64,000 bases of DNA from NCBI GenBank assembly GCA_050084985.1, contig JBITNC010000001.1, forward strand, positions 196,540,001 through 196,604,000, read 5' to 3'. The DNA comes from Nageia nagi (taxonomy: Eukaryota; Pinophyta). The notes under the pieces were generated by a model that was not told where the DNA came from, searched no databases, and worked only from the letters and a program-made list of their open reading frames with translations. The position numbers and the translations under genes are program-made. Positions 1-11,479 of this stretch are shown here, piece after piece; within the stretch, counting starts at the first letter, position 1; every line of letters begins with the position of its first letter.

Positions 1-650
1 GCTCGTGTGGATGATGCAATTTTACTTTACTTTATATTTTTGCACAATTTGCTTATACTTGAAAAAATGCAAATATTGAAAAGTAACCCCTAAAATGAAC
101 ACATCCGCATGTATTCTTCCACAACATGACTTGTTTGGGGAGCCATAAGGTGAGGACAGGGCAGACTGGAGCCCTTTTAGTTCGAAGAACCGAGTGGTGG
201 TAAGTCTGTCTTAATTGCCCCTAAGACCTCTATTGGATTGGACATAACTCTATTAGGTGGACAGGCATGTGTGTAGTGATACCACATGTCTGCACGTCCA
301 TTCAGGGATTATCCTGATAACCTAGGAGGAAAACTAAAAACCTTAATCAAGATAATTAAAATAGCTAGTCCAAGATACATCAGATCCTTGGAAAATAGTT
401 GGTACTTCTCCTTGTGAGAGTATATTATTGACCAAGGTGAACTGGTTGAGGATTGGTAGTACCTGGGCTCCACCTTGTGGGCATCCAGGTGAAGGCCTAA
501 TTCTACACAAGAAAACAACCCCAACATTATTCCTCTACGGATCATGGTTATAAGTTTGCACATGTGGGACATGTTTACTTATGTTTGATTTGTATAGATG
601 GAAACTTGTAAAAATTTGCATTTTATTGCATATTTATTTTTGTATAGACA
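1..650 (+). other. Distal leader (5' untranslated) of copia copy A
   Basis: Non-coding sequence before the gag start, conserved in copy C (56061-56711) and, more loosely, in copy B (about 31800-32494). Conserved blocks lie around 100-180 and 250-330. A minus-strand frame is open at 309-572 in A and at the matching place in C, but in B it is altered, so I treat it as a chance antisense frame. Conservation down to the older copy B suggests a leader function such as packaging or translation; this is inference. Confidence 0.6.
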
Positions 651-1809
651 ATGGTTGAAACCTTCATACCCAAGCACATACTCGACGGTTCCAACTACGG
701 CATATGGGAACCTCATATGAGAGCTGAGTTACAGGCAAGGAAGCTGTGGCAGATAGTAAATGAAGATCTAGTTGCTCCTAGAGATGAGAAGGCCCTTGAA
801 ATTTACAACTCAAAGAATGAGTTAGCAACCTCAATGATCTATCGTGCAGTTTCAGATGACATCCTTCTCATGATTTCTTCCTCGACATCAACAAAAGAAG
901 CTTGGGATAGACTAAAGAAAATTTACCTTGGGATAGTATCATCAAGGAGAAGATGAAAGTGCCTCAATCTACTTGAACAAAATCATTGACCTCAGGACAT
1001 AACTAGTTGGCTGTGGGTGCAATTGGATCAATGATGAGTTCATGGTCTTCATTATTCTTCAAAGCCTCTCTACAAAGTTCAGTAACTTTGTCACAGTTAT
1101 GGAGACTAGGCTCGATGATGAAGAAGATGTTATCTCCCTTGACAATCTTTCTAGACTCCTTCTAAAGCATGAGGAAACTTTGAACAAGAAAATGTTGAAC
1201 ATTTCTCCAAAGGATAATAGCATTGCTCTAGGAGCAACCAAAACTCCTTTCAAGAAGATGTTCAAACATTATAAATTCAAAGATAACAAATCCTCATCTA
1301 CCATCAGGAAGCACAACAACTTCAAGCAAAGGAATGACAAAGCTGGATCAAGTAAACCAACACCGCAGGAAAAGTTTGATGGGAATTGTAACTTTTGTGG
1401 CATCTTTGGGCACAAAGAGTATGATTGTCGCAAAAAGAAATTTGCTCAAAAAGGAAAGGGAAATGTAAATGTGAGAAATTTTAATAATAAAAAGAAGAAC
1501 AAGCATGCTGCTTCTGTTGCCTACTACTCAATGACTCAAACTATTTCAAATGATTGGATTATTGATTCAGGATGCACTAATCACATGTGTTATGAAAAGG
1601 ATAAGTTTGAAAACTTTCATAAGTACAACAAGGATACAGTTGTGATAGGTGATAATATAGTCCTTGATGTTCAAGGAATAGGGAATGTGAAGATTCATGG
1701 AAAGGCACTTGATAATGTCTTTTATGTACCTAAGCTAAGGATGAATCTTATCTCTGTAATTCAGATTACAAGGACAAGATGCTCATTTGAGTTTACCTCA
1801 CACTCCTAG
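651..1809 (+). pseudogene. gag-pro: gag and protease of copia copy A, broken
   Basis: Retrotransposon capsid and processing protease. The start ATG at 651 follows the conserved leader; the same ATG opens copies C and B. The N-terminal part holds the copia gag (UBN2-like) region. A 40-bp deletion near 927-960 relative to copy C shifts the frame, and the gag frame resumes at 1042. A CCHC zinc knuckle (CNFCGIFGHKEYDC) lies near 1390-1431, followed by a lysine/asparagine-rich linker. The protease motif DSGCTNHM follows near 1564. The frame stops at TAG 1807-1809, where copy C has TGG. In a working element this polyprotein would assemble the particle and cut itself. Here it cannot be made as one product. 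Confidence 0.92.
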
Positions 1810-2876
1810 TGTGTTAAGAAAGGACTTGCCACTTTAATGAAAGGATCAGTAAAGAATGACCTTTATATTGTGGATGAAGTACCTTCAAAGATTTGTCTTG
1901 CTACAAATGTGTGTTTAAAAGGTAATCTTTGGCATCAACGATTAGGGCACCTTAACCACAAGAGTATTCAAGATATGAAAAATCAAGAACTTGTGGAAGG
2001 TTTACCTAATATATCACCCACAATTGGTCTTTGTGAAAGGTGCATTCTTGGAAAGATGAATAGGCAAAAGTTTGAAAAGGATAAGGTAACTCGGGCTACT
2101 CATCCTCTTCAGCTTGTGCATTCAGATTTGATGGGTCCATTTCAGACTAAGTCTCTAGGGGGAGCTTCTTATGTTCTAACCTTCATTGATGACTTCAGTA
2201 GGATGACATTTGGTTATCTACTTGAGCATAAGGATCAAACTTTGATCGATTTAAAGACTTTAAAGCACTTGTTGAAAATCAAACTGATTTAAAGATCAAA
2301 ATACTGAGATCTGATAATGGGGGTGAATATAATAGCAATGAGTTCAACGATTATTGTGTTAAACATGGGATCAAGCGGCAATTCACAATCCCATACACAC
2401 CTCAACAAAATGGAGTTGCTGAAAGAAAGAATCGCACCATTATGGAAATGGCAAGATGCATGTTGGGTAACCTTCCTAGTTTCTTATGGGAAGAAGCTAT
2501 TCACACTGCTATTCACACCCTTAATAGGTGTCCTACTAAAGTAGTTGAAGGAAAAACTCCATATGAAGCATGGACAAGAAAGAAACCTAACATCTTACAC
2601 TTCAGGATCTTTGGATGTGATGCATTTGCCTTCATTACCTCAGAGAAAAGAAATAAGCTAGACAAAAGATCAGAAAAATGCATCTTTGTGGGGTATGATA
2701 ATCAGTATAGAGGTTACAGGCTCTACTCCTCATCCCATAAAATAGTCTTTGTTTATAGGGATGTCAAGTTCAATGAACTTCCTAAGGATACGACTTCTCA
2801 TGCTGAGGTGTCTGATTCAGATGATTCTACACCTACACCTAACTGGTTGGATGATCATGTAGGGAAGTCACCATAA
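1810..2876 (+). pseudogene. int: Integrase of copia copy A, frameshifted
   Basis: Pol section inserting cDNA into the host genome. The zinc-binding GAG-pre-integrase region is recognisable (WHQRLGHLNH near 1930, then a C-x2-C pair). The catalytic core follows: VHSDLMGPF with the first Asp, FIDDFSRMTF, then SDNGGEYNSNEF with the second Asp and GVAERKN with the Glu. Between about 2245 and 2300 a one-base loss relative to copy C changes frame; the second half is open from about 2299. Copy C has its own, different one-base loss near 58397. The C-terminal part ends at TAA 2874-2876, a stop also present in copy C. Confidence 0.92.
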
Positions 2877-4559
2877 GAGCAAAATTCTCCAGCTCAGAGA
2901 ATTACAAGAAGTATGACCTTGAATAAATCCTTATTTGCCAAAATTGATAATATGAATGAGCCATCAACATTCAAAGAAGCTTCCAAGCAAGAATGTTGGA
3001 TGGAAGCTATGAAAGTTGAGTATGAGGCACTCATGAAAAATGAAACTTGGGATTTGGTTCCTTATCCCAATGAGAAAAATGTGATTGGAAATAAATGGAT
3101 TTACAAGGTCAAGTACAATTTTGAAGGAGAAGTTGAAAAATACAAAGCAAGGTTAGTGGCCAAAGGATTCGCTCAGAAATATGGTATTAATTATGAGGAA
3201 ACCTTTGCTCTTATGGCTAAAATGCCTACTGTTAGGATAATCCTTGCTCTTTCTGTAGCTCAGGGATGGAAAGTTTTCCAACTTGATGTCAAGAGTGCAT
3301 TTCTCAATGGTGACTTGGATGTTGAAATCTACATGAATCAACCAGAGGGATTTATTCCAGAAGGTAAAGAGTCTCTTGTGTGCAAACTAAAGAAGTCTTT
3401 GTATGGACTTAAACAAGCACCTAGAGCATGGTACAAGAAAATTTTAGGATTCTTTGCAGATATTGGTTTTTCCAAGTGCTTCTTCGACTCAGATCTCTAT
3501 GTACTCAATCAAGGAAAAGATATGGTCTTAATTCTCCTTTATGTGGATGATCTTCTCATAACAGGTAACAATATTGAAATCATCCAAGAGTGCATATCCA
3601 AACTGAAGGCAACATTTGAAATGACTGATCTAGGTCTATTGCATTACTATCTTGGAATGCAAGTATACCAACACAAAGATTGTACTTATCTTAGTCAATC
3701 TAAGTATATATCAGACATCTTGCAAAAGTTTGGAATGGAGGAGTGTAGATATGCTGCAATACCTATTTCTCCTGGAATCATTGTATCACTAAGCTCAGAT
3801 TCTCAGTTGGTTGATGCTACAGCTTATAGGCAATTTATCGATAGTCTTTTGTATCTGACAATCTCTCATCCTGATATTGCCTTTGCAGTGAATCTGATGG
3901 CACGATTCATGCAAAAACCATATGTTGAACACCTTAATGCTGTGAAGCAAATCTTGAGGTATGTGGTAGGGACAAAGGATCTTGCTCTTAAGTATTCCAA
4001 AGTGCCCTCAATTGTTCTCTCAGGGTTCTCAGATTCTGATTATGGGGGAGATAGAGATGACAGAAAATCAACCTCTGCATATGTGTTTAGCATTGGTTCA
4101 GGTGCTATCTCTTAGGCTTCCAAGAAGTAACCTACTGTGACTCTTTCTACCACTGAAGTTGAATATTGAGCCATGTCTATTTCCACCCAAGAAGCTATTT
4201 GGCTAAGACATCTTCTGAATGAAATTGGGTATAAGCAAAATGGCCCATCTCTTATTTCTTCAGATAATCAATTGGCTATCTGTTTGGCTAAGAATCCTGT
4301 CTTCCATTAGAGAACCAAACATGTGGAAATCCAAGCCCATTTTATCAGGGAGAAGGTTCTAGATGACATCATACACTTAGAGTATTGTCCATCTACTAAA
4401 AACTTTGTTGATCTATTCACCAAGCCCCTTCCTGAAGCTCAGTTCAGCAAGCTTAGGGATTCTCTCAGGTTGGTGAAGTTGCCCTCAAGGGGAGTGAAGT
4501 TTGAACCTTTGTTAATGATGACAACTTCACCTCTAAGAGGCTCTTTTGTTGTTGTATAG
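2877..4559 (+). pseudogene. RT-RNaseH: Reverse transcriptase and RNase H of copia copy A
   Basis: RT is the best preserved part: an open frame of 400 codons from 2913 to 4115. It shows the copia RT start (NKWIYKVKYN), LVAKGFAQ, QLDVKSAFLNGDL, LYGLKQAPRAWY and an intact YVDD box at 3540-3551. RNase H follows, with SDSDYGGDRDDRKSTS near 4030 and LSTTEVEY near 4142. RNase H is broken by TAG at 4113 (TGG in copy C), TAA at 4127 (CAA in C), a TGA near 4168 and a TAG near 4309 shared with C. The C-terminal tail reads into 4559. The RT domain could be folded, but the polyprotein cannot be translated through. Confidence 0.93.
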
Positions 4560-4575
4560 CATGTGTTGATTATTT

Positions 4576-5072
4576 TATACCTCCGTGGTAAGTTTGCTCT
4601 ATGTGACAAACTTGTTGTACATTTTTATACCTTCGTGGTAAGTTTGCTCTACATGACAAACTTGTTGTACATTTTTATACCTCCGTGGTAAGTTTGCTCT
4701 ACATGACAAACTTGTTATACATTTTATACCTCTGTGGTGAGTTTGCTCTGCATGAGAAACTCATTGTACAATTTTTGAGCATATAATTAATATACCTTCG
4801 TGGTAAGTTCGCTCTGCGTGATAAACTTGTTGTACATTCTATACCTCCATGGTGAGTTTGCTCTGCGTGAGAAGCTCGTTGTACAATTTTTATGCTCTAT
4901 ACCTCTGTGGTGAGTTTGCTTTGAGTGAGAAACTCATTGTACAATATTTGAGCATATAATTAATATACCTCCATGGTAAGTTCGCTCTACGTGATGAACT
5001 TGTTGTACATTCTATACCTCCGTGGTGAGTTTGCTCTATGTGAGAAACTCATTGTACAATTTTTATGCTCTA
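4576..5072 (+). repeat. Nine-unit hairpin tandem array in the 3' non-coding region of copia A
   Basis: Nine degenerate units of 49-66 bp, each starting near 'atacct-c-gtggt' and holding two complementary arms of 6-7 bases around a loop close to GCTCTRYRTGA. Arms come in paired versions: AAGTTTG/CAAACTT, GAGTTT/AAACTC and AAGTTC/GAACTT. Units 4-6 and 7-9 form a higher-order triplet of about 172 bp that includes 'gagcatataattaat' spacers. The same array with nine units is in copy C at 60664-61185; copy B has one unit at about 36030-36080. Confidence 0.9.
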
Positions 5073-5532
5073 TTAATAATCAACACATGTCTATATACAA
5101 CAAGTGACTATGAGTGATGGCTTGGCATCTCCGTGATGACTTATAGTGCACCATTAATCAGTTATTTATAGATAGCATTATTTGATTCTCTTATTTGAAT
5201 ATATGATGCATCTAACTAATTTTGTTCATGAGTTGCTTGTAGCATGCAGGATCTTCTTCAGAAATATAGGTTACTCACCTTGTGAAAGCAAGCTCATGGA
5301 GACTCACATGTCAGCTTAAAGTTGATCGACTACTATGTATAGTGAAACCAGTTGTGGTTAATGATTGTATTGTAAACCATTTTGTCAAATGGTAATGTAG
5401 TGAGTCTCATACTAGTTCTCAAAAAGATTCTCAAATATGTAAATGTTCTCATCTCCACTTGTATCTCTATGGAGGAGAACTCTCTCTTACTCTCTCTCTT
5501 CTTTCTTCTATGCTCTATCCCAATATTGCATT
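5073..5532 (+). other. 3' non-coding region of copia A between hairpin array and polypurine tract
   Basis: No open frame of note. The segment is closely conserved in copy C (61186-61638) and recognisable in copy B (about 36200-36660). It ends with a pyrimidine-rich stretch of CTCTCT/CTTCTTT near 5470-5512, kept in all three copies. Confidence 0.7.
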
Positions 5533-5541
5533 AAGGAGGAG
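5533..5541 (+). other. Polypurine tract of copia A
   Basis: AAGGAGGAG directly before the TG that opens the 3' LTR. Copy C has AAGGGGGAG at the same position. It would prime plus-strand cDNA synthesis. Confidence 0.85.
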
Positions 5542-6035
5542 TGTTAGAATTTGTAATGAAATATTGTGAATATCTAAACTCCTTGTAAGTTCAATTAATC
5601 ACTTAAAGGATATGTAGATACCTTAAGGGATTAATTGAATTCTTTATTATGTGTGGACTTTGACCTAACCATGGGGTTAGTTGGTAGGTTAAAGTTAGGT
5701 CACACATTTATTGTAAACCTAACCTAACCCTTGGGTTAAAGGGAGGTTAGGGAGGTGCTCTCAAGCTATAAATAGAGGGCCTCTCCTCTTGTAAACACAT
5801 CTAAGTTTTGGAGTAAGATTACTCTACTTGGTTGTGTAGGAGAGAGCAAGAGAATACTTGTAAGAGAGGCATAGATTGAGAATAGAGAACTAGTTGTGGA
5901 TGTACTCCCAAGGAGGGAGGAACCACATTATATTGGTGTCATATTGTGTGAATGATGTTCTTAGAATTGTAGATGATGAATGATTTAGATTCCTAGTCTA
6001 GGACCTTGGGAATTAGATCTAGGCTAATTCCATCA
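5542..6035 (+). repeat. 3' LTR of copia A
   Basis: Starts TGTTAGAATTTG and ends ...CCATCA; about 494 bp. It aligns along its length with both LTRs of copy C. It contains an inverted repeat at 5590-5639, a CCTAACC/GGTTAGG inverted repeat at about 5718-5751, and a TATAAATA box near 5767. The sequence after 6035 switches to gypsy reverse transcriptase. The matching 5' LTR and target duplication cannot be checked here. Confidence 0.9.
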
Positions 6036-8990
6036 TATATCCCAATGATGATTTTCCTTTGCCCAACATTGACACCTTGGTTGACAACACAATGGGATAC
6101 AAGATGTTATCTCTCATGGATGGTTTCTCATGTTACAATCATATTTGGGTTGCTTCTTAGGATCAACACAAGACTACATTCACTACACCATGGAAGATTT
6201 TTTGTTATAAAGTCATTCAATTTGGACTAAAGAATACTAGTGCCACAAATCAATGTGCCATGACTTATGTTATTCATGACATGATGCATGATATTATGAA
6301 GGACTATGTAGATGACCTATTGGTAAAGTATAGAACCAAAAATCAACATTGGGAAGTATTAGAGAAAGTCTTCAAGAGATTAATCAAGCATAATTTTATA
6401 TTAAATCATAATAAATGTATTTTTGGTGTTACATAAGATGATCTTTTATGCTTCATTATGTCTAAGAGAGATATAGAGGTTGATCTTAAGAAAGTGACTG
6501 CCATTACTAGCATGACCTCACCTCATGATGTCAAGTCCTTGAGAAGCCCCCAGGGTAGGATCTAGGCTATCAAGAGATTCAAAGCTTAGTTATTAAATAA
6601 GTGTCAACCATTTAATGAGCTCATTAAAAAGCATAGCCATTTTGAATGGAGTGAGAGTTATCAACAAGCTTTTGATGACATCAAGAAATATATGCTTTCT
6701 CCAACATTGTTTATTCCTCCTAAGGATAATGTTTCCTTTCATTTATATCTTTCAGTGGCTAAATTTGCTCTAGGAGTCATATTAGCCTAGAAGAATGAGT
6801 AGGCAAAGGAGTAATTAATTTATTACCTTATTCATACACTGGTCAATTACGAGCTTAGGTATGTCTATATTGAGAAGGTTTACCTCGTAGTAGTCTTTGT
6901 AGCTAAGAAAATCAAATACTACATGTTAAAGCATACCACTTATGTGATTTATAGAGTGGATCTATTAAAGTATATGATGAGCAAAGTGTACCACAATATG
7001 CATACCACCAAATGGATCATGTTCCAATTAGAGTTTTACTTAGTTTTCATTTGCCAAAAGTCATTAAAGGGTTAGGTCATAACTAACCAATTGGCTAAGA
7101 CACCCATTCAGGCTACTACTCCCCTTGATATCACCCTCCCTAATGAGGACATATTTATGATTGATAAGATTGAGGAAGTAGTGGATACCCATGAGGACTA
7201 TGATATTACTATGTACTTTGATGGGTCAATATGTGAACAAGGGGGAGGGCTTGAAGTTGTCTTCTTCACCCCCTAGGGGGTCCATATCCCTTACTCTTTC
7301 AAACTTGATTTTCTATGCATAAAAAATAATGCATAGTATGAGGCATTCATCTTGGATCATAAGGCATCCATAGAGTTAAAGTTTGAAAAACTTCTCATCT
7401 ATGAAGACTCTTTATTGGTTGTTAATTAGATTATGGGTATTTACTAATGTTATAATGAGATTTTAAATATTTATCAAGTTATGGTATTGAGGTTACTTAA
7501 ATGGTTCAAATCATATAAAATTTAGGTTGCTCCTCGATCATATAACATGTTCACTAATGCCATGGCATCCTTAGGGTCACATATTCCACTCAATGCTCAT
7601 TGACACATTCAACATGTGGAGATAGTAACATTGAAGGAGTATACCCTTAAGGTACCTTTACCTTAAAGTCTTCCTTTGTATTTAATTAATGAGATCACTA
7701 TTGAGCCATGCAACTTATGGTACAAATAATTACATGAGTATCTGAAGTGGAATGCCACACCTCCTAACATGTCTTCAAGAAAAAAATGTACATTCAAGCA
7801 AAAGGCTTCCTGTTATGCCATATTATAATATATCATGTACAAAATATCATATGATGGAGTCCTCTTACACTATTTAGAGCTTTGTGATCAATTTATTATT
7901 ATTCATACTTGTCATGATGGTATATGTGGTGAGCACTTCAATGGAACTACCATTTCCAAGTGTATTCTCAGGCTAGGGTACTATTAGCCTACCTAGTAAT
8001 GAGATTTTTAGTATTATATCAAGAAATATGTTAAGTATCAACAACATTCTCATTTGTAGCATCTATTAGCTCAAGCACTTAATCCTACCTAGTCTATGTG
8101 GCCTTTTGCATAGTGGGGGTTTTATCTAGTAGGGTAGTTTGTACCTCCCTCTTCAAGTGGTCATAAATTTATTATCATTGCAATGAATTATTTTACCAAG
8201 TGGGTCAAGGATGAGCCACTTATGTCCACCATAGTTCCTAATATTGCCAACTTCATTAACATCCATATTATATGTAGGCTTGGTAGTTTGTACAAGATCA
8301 TATCAAATAATGGGATTTATTTCAAGAATCAGTATGTGAAGGCATTAAGTAATTGTTATAATATTCAACATTCCTTTTCCACATTATATTACCCCTAGGG
8401 TAATAGATAGGCAAAGGCATATAACAAGATCATTATCATAATCCTAAAAATATAATAAATGATAATCACAGAAATTGGTATGAGTGTCTCTCATATGCCT
8501 TATGTACCTATTGTAATATAATTAGGACACCTATGAGGGCCACTCCCTTCTCATTAGTCTATGATGTAGTAGTCATGCCTATTGAGTTATATATTTTGTG
8601 TTTGAGAGTTCAACTTCAATGCCTCATTCAAGATGAGGAAGCTAGGCAGGCTAGATTAGATCAACTTACCCTTCTTGATGAGGGACATGTTAATGCCATC
8701 GAACATAATAAAGTATATTAAGAATGGTTGAAGCATGTGTATAATAAGAAGGTTAGACCTATAGAGTTTGAGATTGGTGATCTGGTACTTAAAGAGAATT
8801 AGTAGTAGTCACATCTTGAGTGGCCTCTTTGAGACAAGTTTGCATTGAATTGGTTAGGGCATTACATCTTCAAGAGGAAATTCAACATATATGCCTCCAA
8901 TTTTTCATATTTAGAGGGATGGAAAGAGCTTGATCCTATCAACATCATCCATATTTGTACATTTTATGCTGAGTTTTTGCCTTATTCTCC
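6036..8990 (+). pseudogene. pol: Decayed Tat-type Ty3/gypsy pol (RT, RNase H, archaeal-type RNase H, integrase)
   Basis: One long plus-strand reading, riddled with in-frame stops, of a gypsy polyprotein whose gag, protease and RT N-terminus lie beyond copia A. RT: conserved DGFSCYNHIW-like block near 6120, then YVDDLLVK at 6305-6328. First RNase H: about 6716-7090. Second, archaeal-type RNase H: TMYFDGS near 7210 onward, a feature of the Tat lineage. Integrase: HHCC-like region near 7900-8060, core 8100-8460, and C-terminal region with RATPFSLVYD and KVRPIEFEIGDLVL near 8535-8800. All three integrase catalytic positions are changed (Y at 8123-8125, N at 8306-8308, K at 8414-8416). Many stops are TAG/TAA where the family has Gln. 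Confidence 0.88.
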
Positions 8991-9267
8991 TTTGTTTATT
9001 TGTACTTGATTATCAATTTTAATTTGTTTTAACTTACATACCATTTTGGCATCATTGCTTTATTTTTCATATCATATTATCTTGATCTAGTCAAACCATA
9101 TACTTTATGCTAAGTTATGAGGGGTGTATTACATGTAGGCATTTCCTTAGACTTATGCATTGTACTAATTTTCTTATCTCATCATGATATTTCCTTTTTG
9201 ATAATGTTCTTAGGCATTGATACTAGGATGGTTCTCTACATTTTAGTATCATATTACCTTTTTTGTA

Positions 9268-9547
9268 TGCACAAAAACCACAAGTCACTCATATCCCTAT
9301 CATGCATTAGTCAATGTATCATTATGTATTCTCATCACTTATCAATACTTTGCATTTTGTCATACTATTTTTCATCACTCTTGGTCCTCATATGGGTCAA
9401 GACTATTGCACAAAAACCATAAGTCACTCATATCCCTATCATGCATTAGTCAATGTATCATTGTGTCTTCTCATCACTTATCAATACTTTGCATTTTGTC
9501 ATACTATTTTTCATCACTCTTGGTCCTCATATGGGTCAATACTATTG
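9268..9547 (+). repeat. Two-copy tandem duplication, 139-bp period
   Basis: The segment starting 'tgcacaaaaacca' at 9268 recurs from 9407 with only a few substitutions, ending 'gggtcaa-actattg' in both copies. Near-identity implies a duplication younger than the surrounding relic. Confidence 0.9.
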
Positions 9548-11479
9548 GACATTATCTTTATTATGTGACAAAGCAAGCACTTTCTTGAACATAAGTGGAA
9601 GTTAGTCTCAAAATAACCTAGATTGAGAAATTTGTTTGTTTACATTGATATATTACCTTGCTTTCATTCTTATTTATGTTATTCATCTTGCTTAGTGTGT
9701 CATGTTCATTTCATCTCAATCATGTAAGGTTCCCATTAATGACATTTTTGCATGTCCTTTTATGTCACTTTTTATCATACATGATTCATGATTTCCCAAT
9801 GATGATACAACCACTTGGGTCTCAATCAATATATCAGGTTATCTTAAAGTCATTCCCTTGGGATTGATCATAGAATACATACTAACAAGGTTTCTAAGGG
9901 AAAAACCATACAATATATTTGTGACTTATGACATTGGTGAATGTGTGTATATGCCACATCATTATTCCTCATCATTTTCAGATGCTTGTCTATTTTTTTG
10001 AGTTTTTTTGAACTTTTTCATTTCATGTTAAGTCATTTTGATGTAATGTTTATCATCATTTTGCACCTTTATCACATTTGTGTTATTTTCATCATATTTT
10101 TATTTTTATCATTTTGCCAAAATTGCATTTAATTTGGATTACAAAACTAGTGTAACCATATTGATTTGGTGAATGATTTATTCCCTAGTTTCACACTCAT
10201 ACCAATAATATTAGAAATTTAGTTTCATCCATGTTGAGTCACATCTCAATCATTTATTTTAGGTCTGAAGTTGGCCTTCGCATATGGGCACATGGTCTCC
10301 TTAGAAATTGCCCTATGTCACATTATGATTTTGGCTTATAAATCGTTCATATTGTACCTCATTAGGTTTTATCATATCATATCATACCATTTTGAGTCAT
10401 TTCCTAATTGGATTTAGCTTTGTAATTTTAAACATAGCAAACCATGTTTGTTTTCACATTCATCAATTCCTAGTTCATTATCAATCTAAATCCAATCAAC
10501 ATGTCAAGTTTCATAACCTAATTCCATAATCTTGTTAATTTTTGTAAGTCATTTATCGAGCTACTTGCAATAGTGCACTTTCAATGAGCATTGAAGGGTT
10601 GTCACCTTGGGCCAAGTATCCTTCTATTTTAGCTTCAAAAATAGGTCAAATGGCCTTTATTTTTTGAACTATTTGATCCTACTAGTAGACCAAAGTACCA
10701 TATCATATCTTCAAGCTAGTTCATCAAATTGTCATCATGGTTGCTAGTTGTTGTCCACCAAAGTTCATAATTTTTCACTTTTTCAAAAGTGTTGATTTTG
10801 CAATTGTATTATTTTGGTCCATTTTAGTTGCATATAGGCAACATTTTGGCATGGTTCTTATTTGTATTTGTGATGGTCAGTGTAAATCAAGTACTCAGAG
10901 GGTATCTCTAAGGTATGTACCCTACCTCATTTTACATGTTTTTATCAAAATTTTGTTAGCATGTCAACTTGTTTTCTAGCATTTGAATGTTTGTTGATCA
11001 TTATGATGGTGTCATTTTGTGTCTATTTTAGTCATTATGGTCTTTTAATCATTTTTTATTATTATGATTCATTTTATTATTTCTATTTTAGCATGATGAA
11101 GTTTATTTCCTTGATTATTATTTATATTATCATGTCATTATTCTAATTTATTGGTTATGATTTTATGAATGCATTATCTTTTCTTAGTTCATTTATTTAC
11201 AATTGATTTTATTCTTATCATGGTTATCATTATGTTCATTGTATGCTTGTTGTACATTTTATCATTTATTCTTATTATTTTATTATTTTTCTTACATTTT
11301 TATCTTCATATTTATTATCTTTTTGTTATTTTGCATTATATTGTGTGGTCATTTTATTATCTTATGTTATCCTTTTATCCCTTTTATTATGGTTCACTTA
11401 AAACCTAGTTGCTAGGATGATCTACTCTATCAATTGATATGATTGTTTTGTAATCAACATAATCAAAAATCATTATGTT

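Larger units (their letters stand above)
1..6035 (+). mobile_element. Ty1/copia retrotransposon copy A (5' end outside window)
   Basis: Copia-type element in the order gag, protease, integrase, reverse transcriptase, RNase H, a 3' non-coding hairpin array, a polypurine tract and a 3' LTR. Base 1 aligns with position 56061 of copy C, so the 5' LTR, primer site and most of the leader lie to the left. The interior is very similar to copy C by eye. The element ends inside a Tat-type gypsy reverse transcriptase whose reading resumes directly after 6035, so A was inserted into that older element. The coding frame is broken by stops, a 40-bp deletion in gag relative to C, and a frameshift in integrase. 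Integrase-before-RT order defines Ty1/copia. Confidence 0.95.

Noticed and set aside
309-572. Antisense open frame of 87 codons in the copia leader, repeated in copy C (56368-56631)
   Set aside because: Open in two near-identical copies only; in the older copy B the frame shifts and ends differently, and it has no recognisable domain. Conservation is better explained by the leader RNA.
9117-11415. Several plus-strand frames with strongly hydrophobic translations (possible membrane proteins)
   Set aside because: T-rich low-complexity DNA gives Phe/Leu/Ile-rich readings by chance. Overlapping frames in different phases are equally open and no family is recognisable.
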